A DNA stretch of 6,143 nucleotides from Burkholderiaceae bacterium (GTDB taxonomy: Bacteria > Pseudomonadota > Gammaproteobacteria > Burkholderiales > Burkholderiaceae). Made by a program: the position numbers and the translations under genes. This document shows positions 1 to 5,481 of this stretch, piece by piece. Every line of letters begins with the position of its first letter. Positions within the stretch are counted from its first letter, which is position 1. A model generated the notes under the pieces. It worked only from the letters and a program-made list of their open reading frames with translations, made no database searches and was not told where the DNA came from. Where the stretch lies: the NCBI GenBank assembly GCA_947459465.1, contig CANHDS010000038.1, positions 1-6,143 of the forward strand, read 5' to 3'.

Positions 1-255
1 ATTGACCCAGCATTACTAGAAGCCGAAGGCCGTGTCGTCTTTGGGGCCACGGTTGAACTGGAAGATCTCAATGACGGAAAAAAAATGAGCTACCAAATTG
101 TGGGCGATGATGAAGCCGATATCGCTGCCAATAAGATCTCGATTAGTTCTCCGATCGCGCGCGCCTTAATTGGTAAAGAAGAGGGGGATGTGGTCACTGT
201 CCAGGCTCCTGCTGGAGCTCGGGAAGTTGAGATCCTCTCGGTGCGTTACATCTAG
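1..255 (+). CDS. greA: Transcription elongation factor GreA, C-terminal part (5' end outside window)
   Basis: GreA binds in the RNA polymerase secondary channel and stimulates cleavage of backtracked RNA, which restarts stalled elongation complexes. The reading frame is open from base 1 to a TAG at 253-255 and gives 84 residues, roughly the last half of a GreA of about 158 residues. What is visible is the C-terminal FKBP-like domain that docks on the polymerase rim. It includes the segment FGATVEL, the family-typical stretch [18 protein letters not shown], and an ending VEILSVRYI. The N-terminal coiled-coil with the acidic tip residues lies outside the window, so activity cannot be judged here. 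No terminator hairpin with a U-run follows the stop, so readthrough toward the toxin-antitoxin genes 66 bases downstream is possible. The family call is secure. GreB is less likely because of the length of the tail and the wording of the [10 protein letters not shown] motif. Confidence 0.95.
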   Translation: MDPALLEAEGRVVFGATVELEDLNDGKKMSYQIVGDDEADIAANKISISSPIARALIGKEEGDVVTVQAPAGAREVEILSVRYI

Positions 256-287
256 TTATATAAAAATATAATAATTTCCCCTGAATT

Positions 288-296
288 TGTTATACT
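288..296 (+). promoter_or_regulatory. Extended -10 promoter of the mazE/mazF pair
   Basis: TGTTATACT matches the extended -10 pattern TGnTATAAT at eight of nine positions, with the hexamer TATACT at 291-296. No good -35 box lies at the usual spacing, which is common for extended -10 promoters. The preceding 25 or so bases (256-280) are very A/T-rich and could act as an UP element. Transcription would be expected to start near 302-304, giving a leader of about 20 bases with a strong ribosome site GGAGGG at 313-318 before the antitoxin ATG. This is inferred from sequence only. Confidence 0.55.
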
Positions 297-306
297 TCGG
301 TATAAC
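289..306. promoter_or_regulatory. Palindromic operator candidate for toxin-antitoxin autoregulation
   Basis: GTTATAC, a TTCG spacer, then GTATAAC forms a perfect 7+7 inverted repeat that covers the -10 hexamer and the predicted start of transcription. MazE-family antitoxins, alone or with their toxin, repress their own promoter by binding palindromes in this position. A transcript starting near 303 would carry only the right arm, so the repeat most likely works as DNA rather than as an RNA hairpin for this promoter. In readthrough RNA from greA it would form a stem with a UUCG tetraloop closed by C-G, an unusually stable loop. No U-run follows, so it is not a standard terminator. Confidence 0.6.
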
Positions 307-321
307 TTATTCGGAGGGCAT

Positions 322-576
322 ATGCATACCAATTTAAGAAAGGTTGGAGGTTCAGTGATGCTGGCAGTGTCCCCGGTTTTCCTTAAAGAACTTAAGATCG
401 CTTGCGGATCGACCGTTGATGTCGCTCTAAAGGACGGGCAGTTGGTCGTTCGACCCATCGCAAAGCCGAAGTATGAACTCGCTGATTTATTAGCGCAATG
501 CGATCCCAAAGCAAAAATGCCAAGTGAGGATCGGGTTTGGTTGGATAGCGCCCCTATCGGCAATGAGATTCTGTAA
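322..576 (+). CDS. MazE/ChpS-type antitoxin (AbrB-fold, type II toxin-antitoxin)
   Basis: This 84-residue protein is the labile antitoxin of a MazEF-superfamily module. It should neutralise the toxin encoded next to it and bind the promoter. Residues 1 to about 47 form the swapped-hairpin AbrB/MazE DNA-binding domain, with the pattern LRKVGGS, then SPVFLKELKI, a Gly-Ser turn and the strand QLVVRPI. Residues 51-61 (YELADLLAQCD) and the tail 72-84 (VWLDSAPIGNEIL) closely follow the toxin-binding tail of E. coli ChpS (remembered as YSLDELLAQCD and ending STPAGDEIW), which points to the ChpS branch rather than classical MazE. The ATG at 322 is supported by GGAGGG four bases upstream and by the homologous N-terminus. 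The stop TAA shares its last A with the ATG of the toxin (TAATG), implying translational coupling. The gene is accessory within a housekeeping cluster. Comparison with E. coli ChpS is from memory. Confidence 0.88.
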   Translation: MHTNLRKVGGSVMLAVSPVFLKELKIACGSTVDVALKDGQLVVRPIAKPKYELADLLAQCDPKAKMPSEDRVWLDSAPIGNEIL

Positions 577-902
577 TGAAGCGAGGCGATATTTATTTGG
601 TATCTCTTGATCCAACGGCTGGCCATGAGCAAAAAGGGTATCGACCTGTATTGGTGGTCTCACCAGCACCGTTTAATCAATTAACCAAGACCCCAATCGT
701 TGTGCCGATCTCAACCGGAGGTCAGTTTGCTCGGGTCGCAGGGTTTGCAGTTGAATTGATTGGTACGAAAACACTCGGGATTGCCCGATGCGATCAGCCC
801 CGCACCCTGGATCTCGCAGCGCGCAAGGCAAAACGCGTTGAGACCGTTTCAGCAGCGGTGATGGATGATGTCTTGGCTAAACTAGCAACCTTAATTACGT
901 AG
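576..902 (+). CDS. MazF/ChpB-type mRNA interferase toxin
   Basis: This 108-residue protein belongs to the PemK/MazF family, ribosome-independent endoribonucleases that cut RNA at short sequence motifs and arrest growth when the antitoxin is lost. Residues 3-9 (RGDIYLV) form the first strand. DPTAGHEQKGYRP at 12-24 holds the conserved catalytic Arg (R23). VVPIST at 42-47 holds the Ser/Thr position (S46, possibly T47) that matches the catalytic Thr of MazF. Further ChpB-like blocks are FNQL (33-36), GGQFARVAGF (48-57), DQPRTLDL (73-80) and ARKAKR (82-87). The overall wording is closer to E. coli ChpB than to MazF. All key residues are present and the length is normal, so it looks intact. Its start overlaps the antitoxin stop by one base and has no clear ribosome site of its own, so it is probably made by coupling. 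The cleavage specificity cannot be read from sequence. Confidence 0.9.
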   Translation: MKRGDIYLVSLDPTAGHEQKGYRPVLVVSPAPFNQLTKTPIVVPISTGGQFARVAGFAVELIGTKTLGIARCDQPRTLDLAARKAKRVETVSAAVMDDVLAKLATLIT

Positions 903-907
903 TAGGC

Positions 908-1411
908 ATGATGCAACATCATTCTGGCCAGTACCAAATTGCTCAACGCCTATTTCTTTTTGTGAGTAGCCTTTGGGTTGGTAGCCTAATTACTGTAGGC
1001 TACTTGGTCGCACCGACCTTATTTGCAACGCTTACCGATCGTCAGGTAGCGGGCATGGTGGCTGGCGCGATCTTTCAGGTGGAGGCCTATGTGAGTCTGG
1101 TGCTCTGTGTGGCGCTACTGGTCTTAGCAAACCTCTTGGTAAGTCGTGGATTGCAAGCCTATCGTGCGATTCGCTGGATTCTACTTGCGATGCTCGTATG
1201 TGTGGCGCTTGGCAGTTTTGTACTGATGCCCTGGATGGAGAACTTACGTGAGGATGCGTTATTGCAAGGTATGCCGGTGATGTATTCACCTTCTGCGAGT
1301 TTATTTGCCACTTTGCATGGCATCTCAAGCAGTATTTTCTTGGTGCAAAGCCTCTTGGGTATTTATTTAGTATGGCGCTTAACCCAAAGCCGCTTTTTTG
1401 GGACTAGCTAA
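908..1411 (+). CDS. DUF4149 family four-helix inner membrane protein
   Basis: The product has 167 residues and no known function. Four hydrophobic segments are visible at about 15-39, 55-79, 88-108 and 130-158, so it should be an integral inner membrane protein. FVSSLWVGSLITVGYLVAPTLF in the first helix and the LHGISSSIFL block at 136-145 in the last helix are typical of the DUF4149 domain, which as I recall sits directly after greA in many Burkholderiales. Here the toxin gene ends only five bases before it. The start is ATG at 908 or the adjacent ATG at 911. Only a weak AGG (904-906) could serve as a ribosome site, which slightly favours 911. Its last 33 bases overlap the end of yhbY on the opposite strand. 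No separate promoter was found, so it is probably expressed from greA or toxin-antitoxin transcripts. The function is unknown and no substrate should be assumed. Confidence 0.82.
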   Translation: MMQHHSGQYQIAQRLFLFVSSLWVGSLITVGYLVAPTLFATLTDRQVAGMVAGAIFQVEAYVSLVLCVALLVLANLLVSRGLQAYRAIRWILLAMLVCVALGSFVLMPWMENLREDALLQGMPVMYSPSASLFATLHGISSSIFLVQSLLGIYLVWRLTQSRFFGTS

Positions 1412-1834
1412 GCGAGTCTTGCGGCGCTTTGGTTTGCTGGTGCTTGTTGCTGTCGTTTTTTTAAAGCCCACGCGCGAGCCACTGCTGCGTTGATTGCTGC
1501 GTGCAGTTTGATAGGCGCGCGCCACCTTCTTGGAGGGAACTGGTTTCTCAGGCTTTGATTCCACTGGACGCCAAACCACGAGCAGCTTGCCAATGTGCTG
1601 TATGGGGGCAGCATTGAGATCATCGCAAATCGATTCAAACATCGCAATACGAGCATCGCGATCATCACCAAGCACGCGGATCTTTATAAGCCCGTGACTC
1701 GATAGGGCACGATCAATCTCTTTGCGAACCGCTGCCGTGAGACCTTCGTTACCAATCATCACGACAGGATTGAGCGCATGGGCCTTAGCGCGCTGCGCCT
1801 TGCGTTGCGCCGGGGTGAGAGTGATCGTAGTCAT
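1379..1834 (-). CDS. yhbY: YhbY-family CRM-domain RNA-binding protein with basic C-terminal tail
   Basis: YhbY is a CRM (KH-like) RNA-binding protein associated with pre-50S ribosomal particles. The 151-residue product begins MTTITLTPAQRKAQRAKAHAL. It then shows VVMIGNEGLT at 24-33, which contains the GxxG loop of the CRM fold, LIKIRVLGDDRDAR at 49-62, and IGKLLVVWRP at 81-90, matching the E. coli protein (about 97 residues) across its length. Residues 91-151 are an added low-complexity tail with about 18 Lys/Arg and only two Glu, likely a disordered RNA-binding extension. The ATG at 1834 is chosen because the homologous sequence begins there. A longer frame to 1909 would run into the rlmE coding region. 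No convincing ribosome site precedes the ATG. It is divergent from rlmE, which also serves 50S assembly, as in E. coli, and its 3' end overlaps the DUF4149 gene. Confidence 0.9.
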   Translation of the reverse strand: MTTITLTPAQRKAQRAKAHALNPVVMIGNEGLTAAVRKEIDRALSSHGLIKIRVLGDDRDARIAMFESICDDLNAAPIQHIGKLLVVWRPVESKPEKPVPSKKVARAYQTARSNQRSSGSRVGFKKTTATSTSKPKRRKTRLASPKKAALG

Positions 1835-1889
1835 GCCAGCATCATAGAGGATTTCTGGGTTGCGATCGAAAACAAGGACAATAGTCATT
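1835..1889. promoter_or_regulatory. Short divergent promoter region between yhbY and rlmE
   Basis: Only 55 bases separate the two divergent starts, so the promoters must overlap each other or the coding regions. On the minus strand TATGAT (plus positions 1841-1846) is a five-of-six match to the -10 box, six bases before the yhbY ATG, with no clear -35. For rlmE the only clear element is AAGGA at 1874-1878, a possible ribosome site 11 bases before its GTG. No good -10 for rlmE was recognised. Treat the exact elements as tentative. Confidence 0.3.
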
Positions 1890-2555
1890 GTGGCAAAGAA
1901 CAAGTTCAATAAAAATTGGTTGCACGATCATGTGAATGATCCGTACGTCAAGCTCGCGCAGAAAGAGGGCTATCGTGCGCGTGCGGCATACAAGCTCTCT
2001 GAAATTGATGAGCAAGATCACCTCATTAAGGCCGGGATGACCGTAGTCGATTTAGGGAGCGCCCCTGGCAGTTGGAGTCAATACGTTCGTAATCGTTTAG
2101 TGCAACTTCGTAAGCAACCTACGCCTGAGAACGCCGGTAAGCCCGATGGTTGCATCATCGCAATCGATCTTCTGCCCATGGAGCCCATTGCGGACGTTAC
2201 CTTCATTCAGGGGGATTTTCGGGAGGATGAGGGCTTGCGTGCATTAGAGGCTGCATTGCCTCCAGAGGCAAAAGGCAAAGTCGATCTAGTGCTATCGGAT
2301 ATGGCACCCAACCTTTCTGGAGTTGGCGTTGCCGATGCGGCACGGATGGCCAATCTCGCTGAACTTGCCCTGGAGTTTGCAAAAGAGCACCTTAAGCCCG
2401 ATGGAGCCTTGTTGATTAAGTGTTTTCATGGCAGCGGTTACAGTCAAATAGTTGAGGCATTTAAGGGGGCATTTAAGACCGTTTCCCCCCGAAAACCAAA
2501 GGCCTCACGGGATAAATCCGCTGAGACCTTTCTGCTGGGACGCTATTTAAAGTAG
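1890..2555 (+). CDS. rlmE: Ribosomal RNA large subunit methyltransferase RlmE (FtsJ/RrmJ), GTG start
   Basis: RlmE transfers a methyl group from S-adenosylmethionine to the 2'-O of U2552 in the A-loop of 23S rRNA, late in 50S assembly. The 221-residue protein opens [14 protein letters not shown], followed by [20 protein letters not shown]. The SAM-binding motif [13 protein letters not shown] is at 54-66. The catalytic Lys-Asp-Lys-Glu set is K35, D137 (in LSDMAPN), K177 (in LLIKCF) and E212 (in SAETFLLG). The D-K and K-E spacings of 40 and 35 residues equal those I recall for E. coli. The interval K35-D137 is about 16 residues longer, owing to an insertion near 72-87 (around [14 protein letters not shown]). 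GTG at 1890 is preferred over an upstream in-frame TTG at 1860 because family members begin at MAKN and AAGGA lies 11 bases upstream. It is intact and upstream of ftsH, the same pairing as in E. coli. Confidence 0.95.
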   Translation: MAKNKFNKNWLHDHVNDPYVKLAQKEGYRARAAYKLSEIDEQDHLIKAGMTVVDLGSAPGSWSQYVRNRLVQLRKQPTPENAGKPDGCIIAIDLLPMEPIADVTFIQGDFREDEGLRALEAALPPEAKGKVDLVLSDMAPNLSGVGVADAARMANLAELALEFAKEHLKPDGALLIKCFHGSGYSQIVEAFKGAFKTVSPRKPKASRDKSAETFLLGRYLK

Positions 2556-2603
2556 GGCAAAACGCACAGATGGCCCTGAAAACATAGAAAACCCAGCTTT
2601 TTT
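2534..2603 (+). terminator. Weak terminator-like structure at the end of rlmE
   Basis: GCTGGG at 2534-2539, inside the rlmE coding end, can pair with CCCAGC at 2592-2597, which is followed at once by six T residues (2598-2603). A small inner stem AGGGC (2554-2558) with GCCCT (2573-2577) lies inside. The outer stem is only six pairs around a loop of about 52 bases and begins in translated sequence, so efficient termination is doubtful. It may cause pausing or partial termination before ftsH. Low confidence. Confidence 0.2.
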
Positions 2604-2623
2604 AGGATAAATTAGGCCTCCAA

Positions 2624-2704
2624 CCCTTGAATTTCAACGGGAGTAGAATCAAATACATAGGGTGCGGTTTGGTTCTAAACCCGATAACTCCCGGATTGAT
2701 CCGG
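2624..2704 (+). promoter_or_regulatory. Structured ftsH leader with alternative hairpins
   Basis: Three local stems are visible: CCCTTGA (2624-2630) with TCAA-c-GGG (2634-2641, one bulged C); GGTTT (2666-2670) with AAACC (2677-2681); and the perfect CCGGAT-TG-ATCCGG (2691-2704), which ends one base before the ribosome-binding stretch AAAGGTG. A competing six-pair stem joins CGGGAG (2638-2643) to CTCCCG (2688-2693). It would enclose the middle hairpin and disrupt the first and third. This arrangement could make ribosome access conditional. Whether the transcript includes all of this depends on the unknown start site. TTGAAT at 2627-2632 resembles a -35 box, but no well-spaced -10 was found. 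Sequence pattern seen directly; function inferred. Confidence 0.4.
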
Positions 2705-2705
2705 C

Positions 2706-2712
2706 AAAGGTG
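2706..2712 (+). promoter_or_regulatory. Ribosome-binding site that selects the ftsH TTG start
   Basis: AAAGGTG lies four bases before TTG at 2717 and 16 bases before the next in-frame ATG at 2729. Only the TTG is at a normal Shine-Dalgarno distance, so this site decides for TTG. The sequence also abuts the hairpin that ends at 2704. Confidence 0.55.
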
Positions 2713-2716
2713 TATT

Positions 2717-4597
2717 TTGAATAACAATATGTTCCAAAAAGTGGGTGTATGGCTCATCGTGGGCCTGGTTCTATTCACTGTGTTTAAACAGTTTGATAAG
2801 CCACGGACTCAAGATCAGGTCACGTATTCCCAATTTATGGATGACGCCAAGGCTGGCAAGATTAAGCGCGTGGATGTGCAAGGCCGTACCTTGCAGATCA
2901 CCCCAGTGGATGGCAACAAATACTCGATCATCTCCCCAGGCGATATCTGGATGGTGGGTGATCTCATGAAATACGGTGTTCAGGTTACAGGTAAGACCGA
3001 AGACGAACCCAATTTATTGGTATCGGCGCTCTATTACTTAGGCCCCACTTTATTAATCATTGGTTTTTGGTTCTTCATGATGCGCCAGATGCAAGGTGGC
3101 GGTAAGGGTGGTGCATTCTCCTTTGGTAAATCCAAGGCACGTTTGATTGATGAGAACAGTAACTCAGTGACCTTTGCCGATGTGGCAGGTTGCGATGAAG
3201 CCAAAGAAGAAGTATTTGAGATTGTCGACTTCCTCAAGGATCCTCAAAAGTTCCAGAAGCTTGGTGGTCGCATTCCACACGGCGTACTCTTAGTCGGTCC
3301 TCCCGGAACCGGTAAGACCTTATTGGCCCGTGCAATAGCAGGCGAAGCAAAAGTACCATTTTTCTCGATCTCCGGTTCAGATTTCGTTGAGATGTTCGTG
3401 GGTGTGGGCGCTGCGCGCGTGCGCGATATGTTTGAGAACGCCAAAAAGCACGCACCATGCATCATCTTTATCGATGAGATCGATGCGGTCGGTCGTCACC
3501 GCGGCGCAGGAATGGGCGGCGGTAACGATGAGCGCGAGCAAACCTTGAACCAGATGCTCGTGGAGATGGATGGTTTTGAGACCAATAGCGGTGTGATTGT
3601 GATTGCTGCAACCAACCGTTCGGATGTTCTTGATCGCGCTTTACTGCGCCCCGGTCGTTTTGACCGCCAAGTGCATGTCGGTTTACCTGACATTCGTGGT
3701 CGTGAGCAAATTCTGCGCGTACACATGCGCAAAGTACCGATTAATGCGGATGTTGATCCTGCGGTCTTGGCTCGCGGTACTCCAGGGTTCTCAGGTGCTG
3801 ATCTTGCCAACTTGGTGAATGAAGCCGCTTTATTTGCAGCTCGGCGTAGCAAGCGGGCAGTGGATATGCAAGACTTTGAGGATGCCAAGGACAAGATCTA
3901 TATGGGTCCTGAGCGCAAGTCTGCGGTGATGCGCGAGGAAGAGCGTCGCAATACGGCGTATCACGAGTCGGGTCATGCAGTGGTTGCAAAGATGCTGCCA
4001 AAGGCTGACCCAGTGCATAAGGTCACTATCATGCCGCGCGGTATGGCCCTCGGTGTGACCTGGCAGTTGCCTGAGTTTGATCGGGTGAACCTTTACAAAG
4101 ATCGCATGCTTGAAGAGTTAGCTATCTTGTTTGGTGGCCGTGCTGCTGAAGAGGTGTTCTTGGGCTCGATGAGTACTGGTGCATCGAACGACTTTGAGCG
4201 TGCCACCAAAATGGCCCGCGATATGGTGACCCGGTATGGTATGAGCGATAGCTTGGGCACGATGGTGTATGTCGATACTGAGCAAGACAGCATGTTTGGT
4301 CGGATGAACAATAAGACCGTATCTGAGCTTACCCAACAAAAGGTGGATGCTGAGATTCGGACTTTGATTGATAGTCAATACGCGCTCGCGAAGAAAATCT
4401 TGGAAGAGAACCGTGACAAGGTAGAAGCCATGGTCACCGCACTCTTAGATTGGGAGACGATTGATTCTGAGCAGATCAATGACATCATGGCGGGGCGTCC
4501 ACCGAAGCCACCAAAGCCAGTGACGGCCACCGCGTTTGGTAATTCCGCTGGTGGTACCCAGGGTCCTGCAGCAGGTAGCGCACCCGCAACCGCGTAA
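2717..4597 (+). CDS. ftsH: ATP-dependent zinc metalloprotease FtsH
   Basis: FtsH is the hexameric inner membrane AAA+ protease that pulls out and degrades damaged membrane proteins and short-lived regulators (in E. coli, sigma-32 and LpxC). From the TTG start the protein has 626 residues, normal for Burkholderiales. Order of parts: a membrane helix at about 9-23; a periplasmic domain; a second helix at about 104-122; an AAA+ domain with Walker A GPPGTGKT at 194-201, Walker B IIFIDEID at 249-256 (E254) and the second region of homology [20 protein letters not shown]; and a protease domain with HESGH at 416-420. The Asp of GASND near 492 is the expected third zinc ligand. The last 30 or so residues are a Pro/Ala/Gly-rich tail. 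TTG at 2717 gives the expected MNNNMF start and has a ribosome site; ATG 2729 is the alternative. Upstream in-frame sequence back to 2627 is leader. folP follows after two bases. Confidence 0.97.
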   Translation: MNNNMFQKVGVWLIVGLVLFTVFKQFDKPRTQDQVTYSQFMDDAKAGKIKRVDVQGRTLQITPVDGNKYSIISPGDIWMVGDLMKYGVQVTGKTEDEPNLLVSALYYLGPTLLIIGFWFFMMRQMQGGGKGGAFSFGKSKARLIDENSNSVTFADVAGCDEAKEEVFEIVDFLKDPQKFQKLGGRIPHGVLLVGPPGTGKTLLARAIAGEAKVPFFSISGSDFVEMFVGVGAARVRDMFENAKKHAPCIIFIDEIDAVGRHRGAGMGGGNDEREQTLNQMLVEMDGFETNSGVIVIAATNRSDVLDRALLRPGRFDRQVHVGLPDIRGREQILRVHMRKVPINADVDPAVLARGTPGFSGADLANLVNEAALFAARRSKRAVDMQDFEDAKDKIYMGPERKSAVMREEERRNTAYHESGHAVVAKMLPKADPVHKVTIMPRGMALGVTWQLPEFDRVNLYKDRMLEELAILFGGRAAEEVFLGSMSTGASNDFERATKMARDMVTRYGMSDSLGTMVYVDTEQDSMFGRMNNKTVSELTQQKVDAEIRTLIDSQYALAKKILEENRDKVEAMVTALLDWETIDSEQINDIMAGRPPKPPKPVTATAFGNSAGGTQGPAAGSAPATA

Positions 4598-4599
4598 GC

Positions 4600-5466
4600 A
4601 TGTCGTATCCATCACCGCCCGTGGCATGGCGCTGCGGGCGTTTTCTTTTTGAGTTCCCCTCGGATCAATACAAACGTCCATTGGTGATGGGCATCCTCAA
4701 TGCCACGCCGGATTCATTCTCGGATGGTGGGCGTTTTTATCAGCGAGATGCAGGTCTCGTACAGGCCGAGAAAATGCTTGCCGCTGGTGTTGACATCATC
4801 GATATTGGCGGTGAGTCTACCCGACCCGGAGCCGAACCGGTCTCCTTGCAAGAAGAACTCGATCGAGTCCTACCAGTCATCGAAGCACTCAAGGACTGTG
4901 GAGTTGCTCTATCGATTGATACCTATAAGCCCCAAACCATGCAAGCTGCACTTGCCATGGGCGTTGATTGTGTCAATGACATTTGGGCATTGCGACAAGA
5001 GGGTGCAGTAGATGTCGTGAGGTCAATCCAATGTGGCATCGTATTGATGCACATGCAGCGCGATCCTCAAACCATGCAATTTGATCCCAACTACGAACAC
5101 GTGGTTCAAGAGGTGCAGGCATTCCTATTAGAGCGTGCCGCGGTCATTGAGGAGGCGGGGATTGATTCGCAACGCATTGCTATTGATCCTGGATTTGGCT
5201 TTGGTAAAAGTCTGGAGCATAACTATCAGTTATTGGCACACATGAGCGCATTCACAGAGCATGGTTACCTAGTCTTGGCAGGCCTATCGCGCAAGTCGAT
5301 GTTAGGCAAAGTTACTGATTTGGAAGTGGGCGAGCGTCTCATTCCAAGTATTGCTGCGGCGATACTGGCGGTCGAGCGCGGTGCCATGATTGTGCGTACC
5401 CATGATGTGCCGGAGACCGTCAGCGCTCTCCAGATTTGGCAAGCCATGCGAGAGCAAAGTACCTAA
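4600..5466 (+). CDS. folP: Dihydropteroate synthase
   Basis: FolP condenses p-aminobenzoate with 6-hydroxymethyl-7,8-dihydropterin diphosphate to give dihydropteroate, the step blocked by sulfonamides. The 288-residue protein is a cytosolic TIM barrel. Visible motifs are MGILNATPDSFSDGG (30-44), DIGGESTRPGA (68-78), SIDTYKP (105-111), NDIW (126-129), DPGFGFGK (196-203), GLSRKSMLG (228-236) and RTHDV (266-270). Together these supply the diphosphate, pterin and p-aminobenzoate contacts. The two positions often altered in sulfonamide-resistant FolP, the Phe of SFSDGG (F40) and the Pro of STRPG (P76), are wild-type, and no insertion is seen near them. The gene begins two bases after the ftsH stop and has no evident ribosome site, so translation probably depends on ribosomes finishing ftsH. 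As in many proteobacteria, glmM follows. It is intact, with a normal length for the family. Confidence 0.96.
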   Translation: MSYPSPPVAWRCGRFLFEFPSDQYKRPLVMGILNATPDSFSDGGRFYQRDAGLVQAEKMLAAGVDIIDIGGESTRPGAEPVSLQEELDRVLPVIEALKDCGVALSIDTYKPQTMQAALAMGVDCVNDIWALRQEGAVDVVRSIQCGIVLMHMQRDPQTMQFDPNYEHVVQEVQAFLLERAAVIEEAGIDSQRIAIDPGFGFGKSLEHNYQLLAHMSAFTEHGYLVLAGLSRKSMLGKVTDLEVGERLIPSIAAAILAVERGAMIVRTHDVPETVSALQIWQAMREQST

Positions 5467-5470
5467 GTTT

Positions 5471-5476
5471 TATAAT
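5471..5476 (+). promoter_or_regulatory. Perfect -10 hexamer just before glmM
   Basis: TATAAT lies five bases before the glmM ATG. If used, transcription would start at about 5482-5484, that is at the start codon, giving a leaderless or nearly leaderless mRNA. No -35 is present at 16-18 bases. TTGGCA at 5436-5441 is 29 bases away, which is too far, and there is no TG extension. The gap is A/T-rich, so a chance match is possible. Confidence 0.25.
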
Positions 5477-5481
5477 GAACC

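Noticed and set aside
256..321. Intrinsic terminator for greA formed by the TTCG hairpin
   Set aside because: The stem is A/T-rich and is followed by TTATTCGG, not a U-run; the promoter/operator reading explains the repeat better.
252..632. 126-codon open frame on the minus strand across the antitoxin gene
   Set aside because: It is antisense to a well-supported antitoxin, covers the promoter region, and its translation shows no recognisable domain.
1860..1889. Upstream TTG start for rlmE giving ten extra residues
   Set aside because: Family members begin at the MAKN position; the extra residues have no counterpart, and the GTG has a nearby AAGGA.
1835..1909. Longer yhbY start at 1909 or 1888
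   Set aside because: It would overlap the beginning of rlmE, and the extra 25 residues do not match YhbY, whose conserved region begins right after the Met at 1834.
2620..2660. Sigma-32 heat-shock promoter before ftsH (CTTGAATT near 2626)
   Set aside because: The -35-like part is present, but nothing like CCCCAT follows at the right distance.
2627..2716. Longer ftsH reading frame beginning at TTG 2627
   Set aside because: The extra residues are not hydrophobic or homologous to FtsH, there is no ribosome site, and the segment is packed with inverted repeats typical of a leader.
3496..3894. 132-codon open frame on the minus strand inside ftsH
   Set aside because: It lies fully within the conserved AAA+ coding region; its Ser/Arg-rich translation looks like a codon-bias shadow.
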